Positions 59,665 through 64,000 of a DNA stretch of 64,000 nt are shown here, piece after piece. Below the pieces are notes generated by a model, which did not search any database, was not told the origin of the DNA, and saw only the letters and a list, made by a program, of their open reading frames with translations. Source of the stretch: Hymenobacter artigasi (GTDB lineage: Bacteria; Bacteroidota; Bacteroidia; Cytophagales; Hymenobacteraceae); the NCBI RefSeq assembly GCF_012275535.1, contig NZ_JAAVTK010000011.1:62001-126000 (forward strand), written 5' to 3'. The first letter of the stretch is position 1. Each line of letters begins with the position of its first letter. The translations under genes and the position numbers were made by a program.

Positions 59665-61119
59665 ATGACTGCCTACGACCTGACGGAAATACTGCGCAAC
59701 CTGTTGTCCCTGCCTGCCGAGTCGGAGCTAGTCGAATTTAAAGAAGCCAAAACCACTTTCGATTCCGACAAGCTCGGAGAGTATTTCAGCGCCCTGAGCA
59801 ACGAGGCCAATTTGAAAAGCGCACAGGAAGCCTGGCTGGTTTTTGGCGTAAATAATCCCCAGGAAGTAGTTGGCACGGCCTTCCGTGCCGACCCCGTAAA
59901 ACTGCAAAGCCTCACAAAAGAAATAGCCGACCATTGCACCAACCGACTCACTTTCCGGGGCATTCATGAACTCACGCACGAAGGCAAGCGCGTTATTCTG
60001 TTCGAGATTCCGCCGGCCACAGCAGGGTATCCCACTGCTTGGAAAGGTCACCACTACGGCCGCGATGGTGAAAGCTTAGGGCCACTAAATACCGACGAGC
60101 GGCACCGAATTGAAGGCCGATTTCAGCAGCAGCTCGGTTTTGAGCGCGGCATTGCCTACGCCAACGCCAGCATTTCGCACATCCTAGAACTGCTCGACTG
60201 GCAGAAGTATTTTGCGCTATGTGAATTCCCCGAACCGACCGATGCCCAGGAAATAGTGGTGCGGCTGGCAAGTATTAAAGCTGTAGTGAGGGCCGATGGG
60301 CAATTGCACATCACCAATTTAGGAGCGGTACTATTTGCGCGCGATTTGCGCCTTTTTGAGCATTTGGCTTATAAATCTATCCGCATCATACTCTATGAAG
60401 GAACCGGGCAAACGGGCGCCAAGATGGAACAGACAGGCCAGTTGGGTTACGCCATAGGATTCAATCGGGCGGCCAACTGGTTGAATGACCGGCTGCCTAG
60501 CCAAGAAGAAATTGGCCGGGCACTTCGCACCACGGTTCCAACCTACCCCATCAAAGCCGTGCGCGAATTGATGGCAAACGCGCTGATTCACCAAGACTTT
60601 ACTGTAAGTGGTTCAACTTTGATGGTAGAGGTATTCATCAACCGCATTGAAATCACCAATCCTGGCACTCCGCTAATCAACGTATTGGAGTTTCTGAACC
60701 ACATTCCCGTTAGCCGGAACGAAGCCATTGCAGCCACAATGCAATCATTCAACTTCTGCGAACGACAAGGCAGTGGCATCGACCGCGTTGTGGAAGAATG
60801 CGAAAAGCATCAGCTTCCCGCTCCTGACTTTATTCGCGGCGACAATTACACCCAAGCCATTCTCTATGCTCCTCGACCGTTGCGGGAGATGGACCGCCGC
60901 CACAAAATCAGGGCGTGCTACCAACACGCCTGCCTGAAACACGCCAACGGCCAACAAATGACCAACCAATCGTTCCGCGAGCGCATGGGCATTGCCGAAA
61001 AAAACTACTCCATTGCTTCCCGCATCATCGCCGAAACAATAGAAGAAGGCTTAATCCGGCCCTACGACCCAGAGAACAAATCCAAAAAACACGCTAAATA
61101 CATTCCTGTTTTTCATTAA
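59665..61119 (+). CDS. AlbA_2 (Schlafen-type) domain protein with C-terminal ATPase-like region
   Basis: 484 residues, cytoplasmic. The N-terminal AlbA_2 domain: SELVEFKEAKTTFDSDKLGEYF, SALSNEANLKSAQEAWLVFGVNN, DHCTNRLTFRGIHEL and RYVILFEIP-like strands. The middle and C-terminal parts contain AVRELMANALIHQDFTVSG with INRIEITNPG, the HATPase_c_4 pattern seen after AlbA domains in RecG-like regulators, then a helix-turn-helix-like end. Roles of such proteins include transcription control and, in some cases, phage defence. Codon use and base composition are more A/T-rich than the flanking genes, consistent with transfer. Confidence 0.88.
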   Translation: MTAYDLTEILRNLLSLPAESELVEFKEAKTTFDSDKLGEYFSALSNEANLKSAQEAWLVFGVNNPQEVVGTAFRADPVKLQSLTKEIADHCTNRLTFRGIHELTHEGKRVILFEIPPATAGYPTAWKGHHYGRDGESLGPLNTDERHRIEGRFQQQLGFERGIAYANASISHILELLDWQKYFALCEFPEPTDAQEIVVRLASIKAVVRADGQLHITNLGAVLFARDLRLFEHLAYKSIRIILYEGTGQTGAKMEQTGQLGYAIGFNRAANWLNDRLPSQEEIGRALRTTVPTYPIKAVRELMANALIHQDFTVSGSTLMVEVFINRIEITNPGTPLINVLEFLNHIPVSRNEAIAATMQSFNFCERQGSGIDRVVEECEKHQLPAPDFIRGDNYTQAILYAPRPLREMDRRHKIRACYQHACLKHANGQQMTNQSFRERMGIAEKNYSIASRIIAETIEEGLIRPYDPENKSKKHAKYIPVFH

Positions 61120-61123
61120 ATCT

Positions 61124-61210
61124 TATGTGACTGTCATGTGATTTGCATCAATAAAAACCGGCTTTTTATTGGTGCAAACACACTTTTTTTATGTGACTGT
61201 CATGTGATTT
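61124..61210. repeat. Two 21-bp direct repeats bracketing a hairpin
   Basis: TATGTGACTGTCATGTGATTT occurs twice without a mismatch (61124-61144 and 61190-61210). Between them lies an inverted repeat (TTTGCATCAATAAAAA / TTTTTATTGGTGCAAA, one mismatch, 61142-61179). It fills the gap between the AlbA_2 gene and serBA. Possible roles: terminator, operator pair or footprint of a tiny mobile element. Confidence 0.85.
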
Positions 61211-61223
61211 TGCCTTTTATAAC

Positions 61224-63125
61224 GTGCCCGCTTCCCCCGCCCCCCTGCCCTACCTCGTGTTCGATTTTGACAGCACCTTCACTCAGGTTGAAGGGCTGGA
61301 CGAACTGGCCGATATTGCCCTGGCCGGCCGCCCCGACGCGGCCGAGCGGGTGGCCCAAATCCGCGCCCTCACCGACCAGGGCATGGCCGGCGAAATCGGC
61401 TTTCAGGAGTCGCTGGCGCGGCGGCTGGCGCTGCTGGGGGCCAATGAGCGCCACCTCGCGCCGCTGGTGGCCCGCCTCAAAACCAAGGTGAGCGAGAGCA
61501 TCCGGCGCAACGGCGACTTCTTCCGGCGCTTCGCCGACCGGATTTACGTGGTGAGCAGTGGCTTCCGTGAGTTCATCGAGCCGGTGGTGGCCGAGTTCGG
61601 CATTACGCCCGGCCACGTGCTGGCCAACACCTTCACGTTTGATGCCGAGGGCAACATCACCGGCTGCGACCCGGCCAACGTGCTGAGCCGCGACGGCGGC
61701 AAAATCCGCCAGCTGGTGCTGCTCGATTTGGACGGGCCCGTGTACGTGCTCGGCGACGGCTACACCGACTACCAAATCCGCGAAGCGGGGTTAGCCCACC
61801 GCTTCTATGCTTACACCGAGAACGTTAGCCGCCCTACCGTGGTGGCCCAGGCCGACGAAGTGCTGCCCACGTTCGATGAGTTTTTGTACCAACTAAGACT
61901 TCCCATGACTTTATCATACCCCAAAAACCGCATCAAGGTGCTCCTGCTGGAGAATCCGGATGCCCGCGCCGCCGAGCTTTTCCGCCAGGAAGGCTACCAG
62001 GTGGAGGAGGTGAAAGGCGGCCTCGACGAGGACGAGCTCATTGCCCGCATCGAGGGCGTGAGCCTGCTCGGCATCCGCTCGAAAACGCAGGTAACCCAGC
62101 GCGTGCTCGACGCCGCCAACCGGCTTATCGGCATCGGCGCGTTCTGCATCGGCACCAACCAGATTGACCTCACCGGGGCCATGAAAAAGGGCGTGGCCGT
62201 GTTCAATGCGCCATTTTCGAATACCCGCTCGGTGGTCGAGCTCACCCTGGCCGAGCTGATTGTGCTGGCCCGCCGCATCCCCGAGAAGAACCCCAAAATG
62301 CACCGGGGCGAGTGGGACAAGTCGGCCAGCGGCTCATTTGAAATTCGGGGCAAAACCCTCGGCATCGTGGGGTACGGCAACATCGGCTCGCAGCTTTCGG
62401 TAGTGGCCGAGGCTGTGGGCCTGAAGGTGCTGTACTACGACATGGCCGAAAAGCTCCAGCTCGGCAACGCCGTGAAGGCCCGCACGCTGGAAGAACTATT
62501 GGCCCAATCCGACGTGGTGACGCTGCACATTGACGGCCGCCCGGAGAACGAGAATTTCTTCGGCGAGAAGGAATTTGCCCAGATGAAGCCGGGTGCCCTG
62601 TTCATCAACAACGCCCGTGGCCACGTGGTAGATGTGCCGGCCCTGGCGGCGGTGCTGCGCAGCGGCCACCTCGGCGGCGCGGCCGTGGATGTATTTCCGC
62701 ACGAGCCCAAAACGAACAACGAAAGCTTCGAAAGCGAGCTGCGCGGGCTCACCAACGTGCTGCTCACGCCGCACATCGGCGGTAGCACGGCCGAGGCCCA
62801 GCGCAACATTGCCGAGTTTGTGCCCGAGCGGCTGATGCAGTACATCAACACGGGCAACACGCAGCAGTCGGTCAATTTCCCCAATATTCAGCTGCCCACG
62901 CAGCAGGCCCACCGCCTCATCCACATTCACGCCAACGTGCCCGGCGTGCTGGCCAACATCAACAACGTGCTGGCGGCCCACCAGGTCAACATCCTGGGCC
63001 AGTACCTGAAAACCAACGAGCACATCGGCTACGTGATTACCGACATAAACCGCGAATACGACCACGACGTGATTCAGGCCCTGCGTGCCGTGGAGCATAC
63101 CATCAAGTTCCGGGTGCTGTACTAG
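61224..63125 (+). CDS. Phosphoserine phosphatase - D-3-phosphoglycerate dehydrogenase fusion (SerB-SerA)
   Basis: 633 residues, cytoplasmic; two enzymes of serine synthesis in one chain. Residues 1-225 form a HAD phosphatase: YLVFDFDSTFT (nucleophile Asp14, acid Asp16) and VLGDGYTDYQI (metal Asp). From the in-frame Met at about residue 228 (base 61905) a complete SerA follows: Rossmann motif GIVGYGNIGS, NNARGHVVD, LTPHIGGSTAEAQ, and a C-terminal ACT domain (HRLIHIHANVPGVLANIN ... IKFRVLY) for feedback by serine. The first and third steps of the pathway are joined; SerC would act between. GTG at 61224 is the only plausible start for the fusion; internal initiation for SerA alone is possible. 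Confidence 0.92.
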   Translation: MPASPAPLPYLVFDFDSTFTQVEGLDELADIALAGRPDAAERVAQIRALTDQGMAGEIGFQESLARRLALLGANERHLAPLVARLKTKVSESIRRNGDFFRRFADRIYVVSSGFREFIEPVVAEFGITPGHVLANTFTFDAEGNITGCDPANVLSRDGGKIRQLVLLDLDGPVYVLGDGYTDYQIREAGLAHRFYAYTENVSRPTVVAQADEVLPTFDEFLYQLRLPMTLSYPKNRIKVLLLENPDARAAELFRQEGYQVEEVKGGLDEDELIARIEGVSLLGIRSKTQVTQRVLDAANRLIGIGAFCIGTNQIDLTGAMKKGVAVFNAPFSNTRSVVELTLAELIVLARRIPEKNPKMHRGEWDKSASGSFEIRGKTLGIVGYGNIGSQLSVVAEAVGLKVLYYDMAEKLQLGNAVKARTLEELLAQSDVVTLHIDGRPENENFFGEKEFAQMKPGALFINNARGHVVDVPALAAVLRSGHLGGAAVDVFPHEPKTNNESFESELRGLTNVLLTPHIGGSTAEAQRNIAEFVPERLMQYINTGNTQQSVNFPNIQLPTQQAHRLIHIHANVPGVLANINNVLAAHQVNILGQYLKTNEHIGYVITDINREYDHDVIQALRAVEHTIKFRVLY

Positions 63126-63156
63126 CAACTGCTTTCATTCCGACATTCGCTTAAAC

Positions 63157-63199
63157 AAAAACGGCCCCGGCACTCCTTGCGGAGGCCGGGGCCGTTTTT
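63157..63199. terminator. Terminator after serBA
   Basis: 14-bp stem AAAAACGGCCCCGG / CCGGGGCCGTTTTT with a small inner stem (CTCC / GGAG). Its symmetry lets it stop transcription in both directions between the convergent genes. Confidence 0.88.
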
Positions 63200-63218
63200 C
63201 TTCGAATAATACCGCTGC

Positions 63219-64000
63219 TTATTGGCGGGTTACTTTGCGGGTGATGCTGCCGCCGGCCGTGGTGAGGCGCAGCACATAGACACCGGCGGGCAGTTCGGGC
63301 AGGCCAGCCAGGGCCTGGGGAGTAGCACTGATTACCAGCTTGGTGGCAAACACGGGGCGGCCGGCCAGCGTGAAGAGCGTGGCAGTTGCGGCCTGGGGCT
63401 CGAAGGTGCCGGGCAGGGCCACCAAAAGCTGGCTGGTGAAGGGATTAGGGTAGGCTTCGGCCGTGGCTGGGGCGGTAGCAGCGGCCGGAGCGGCGGTGCG
63501 GGTCAGCGTTACGACCGGCGAGTAGTTCAGGGTGCCATCGAGGTCCACCTGGCGCAGGCGGTAGTAGCGGCGGCTGGCCGTCTGGGCAGCGGCCGAAGCA
63601 TCGAGGTACTCGTAGCTGCGGGCCGTGGTGCTGTTGCCAGCGGCGGCCAGTTCGGCCACGGCGGCGAAAGTGGTGCCATCGGCCGAGGCTTCTACCACGA
63701 AGCTGGCGCTTTTTAATTCCTGAGCGGTGGTCCAGCTCAGGCGGTTGCCGGCGCTGGTGGCCTGGCCACCAAAGGCGCTGAGCACCACCGGCAGCGGGGC
63801 CGAGATAGTGGGCGCAACAGCCGAAGCAGACTGCTCGTAGCGAAACAAAGTACCGCTGCCGTTGCCGATGAAGAGGTCGAGCAGGCCGTTGCCGTCGATA
63901 TCCGTCACGGCCGGGGCGGCGTAGCCACCGCTGTTGCTGGGGTTGGTACCCGTGTTGCTCATGTTGATAATCGTAGCGGCCGTACCGGCGGTGCTCAGGT
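63219..64000 (-). CDS. T9SS-secreted FG-GAP repeat protein, 5' truncated by window
   Basis: The last 260 or so residues of a larger secreted protein; the frame is open to the right edge, upstream of the Met at 63962. Visible: FG-GAP/VCBS-type repeat (PAVTDIDGNGLLDLFIGNGSGTLFRYEQ), then a fibronectin-like domain (LPVVLSAFGGQATSAGNRLSWTTAQE, SFVVEASADGTTFAAVAEL, YYRLRQVDLDG) and a type A sorting domain (AEAYPNPFTSQLLVALPG ... LPAGVYVLRLT). Probably an outer-membrane-associated or secreted beta-propeller protein; ligand unknown. Confidence 0.88.
   Translation of the reverse strand, partial: LSTAGTAATIINMSNTGTNPSNSGGYAAPAVTDIDGNGLLDLFIGNGSGTLFRYEQSASAVAPTISAPLPVVLSAFGGQATSAGNRLSWTTAQELKSASFVVEASADGTTFAAVAELAAAGNSTTARSYEYLDASAAAQTASRRYYRLRQVDLDGTLNYSPVVTLTRTAAPAAATAPATAEAYPNPFTSQLLVALPGTFEPQAATATLFTLAGRPVFATKLVISATPQALAGLPELPAGVYVLRLTTAGGSITRKVTRQ

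Overview
The window looks like a chromosomal piece of a high-GC member of the Bacteroidota, most like Hymenobacter or a close Cytophagales relative. The evidence is: several secreted proteins with C-terminal type IX secretion (T9SS) sorting domains (13352-15802, 30161-32188, 46573-50820, 63219-64000); Bacteroidota-type -7 promoter boxes (TAnnTTTG and close variants); weak or absent Shine-Dalgarno sequences; a GH13_8-type branching enzyme; and many Bacteroidota families (POT transporter, DPP IV, DUF983, HTTM/DCC1). The genus is inferred from protein style only. No rRNA, tRNA, CRISPR array, prophage or replication origin was seen.

Layout. 1-7.5 kb: peptide scavenging (M3 oligopeptidase cut by the left edge, dipeptidyl peptidase IV, POT di/tripeptide importer, M28 aminopeptidase). 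7.5-13 kb: small metabolic genes, a lipase-like hydrolase carrying an in-frame repeat insertion, and a divergent HTTM / DCC1 pair. 13-16.3 kb: a secreted reprolysin-like protease and a two-gene operon of tiny membrane proteins. 16.6-21.5 kb: an accessory zone with a dipeptide epimerase, a REP-associated tyrosine transposase (RAYT) boxed by inverted copies of its palindromic element, a MerTP mercury transporter with a GDCCVxC protein, a Cys-rich lipoprotein, RidA and duplicated debris. 22-34.3 kb: alpha-glucan metabolism (GH31, a half glycosyltransferase, a secreted GH13, GlgB), interrupted by a multicopper oxidase segment flanked by a second copy of the glgB 3' end. 34.4-46.5 kb: gamma-glutamyltransferase, two paralogous small helical proteins, a NYN nuclease, GNAT, two PAP2 phosphatases, a YncE-like propeller, VOC, cytoplasmic GH13, aldo/keto reductase and MDR oxidoreductase. 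46.6-57 kb: a 1415-residue modular T9SS adhesin-like protein, a transglutaminase-like protein, DUF421, an AraC regulator, DUF983 and an M1 aminopeptidase. 57-64 kb: a serine hydrolase, small membrane proteins, an A/T-richer Schlafen/AlbA_2 protein, a SerB-SerA fusion and a T9SS FG-GAP protein cut by the right edge.

Two themes tie the genes together. One is nutrition from polymers: extracellular and periplasmic peptidases feed a peptide importer, and secreted plus cytoplasmic glucan hydrolases sit with a glycogen branching enzyme. The other is a heavy load of palindromic intergenic repeats in at least six families. One family surrounds a RAYT gene, one occurs five times between genes, and one has been captured inside a coding sequence. 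The RAYT/REP locus, the in-frame repeat capture, the tiny operon at 16.0-16.3 kb and the glgB-flanked insertion are the most unusual features. All family assignments are from reading motifs; no database search was run.
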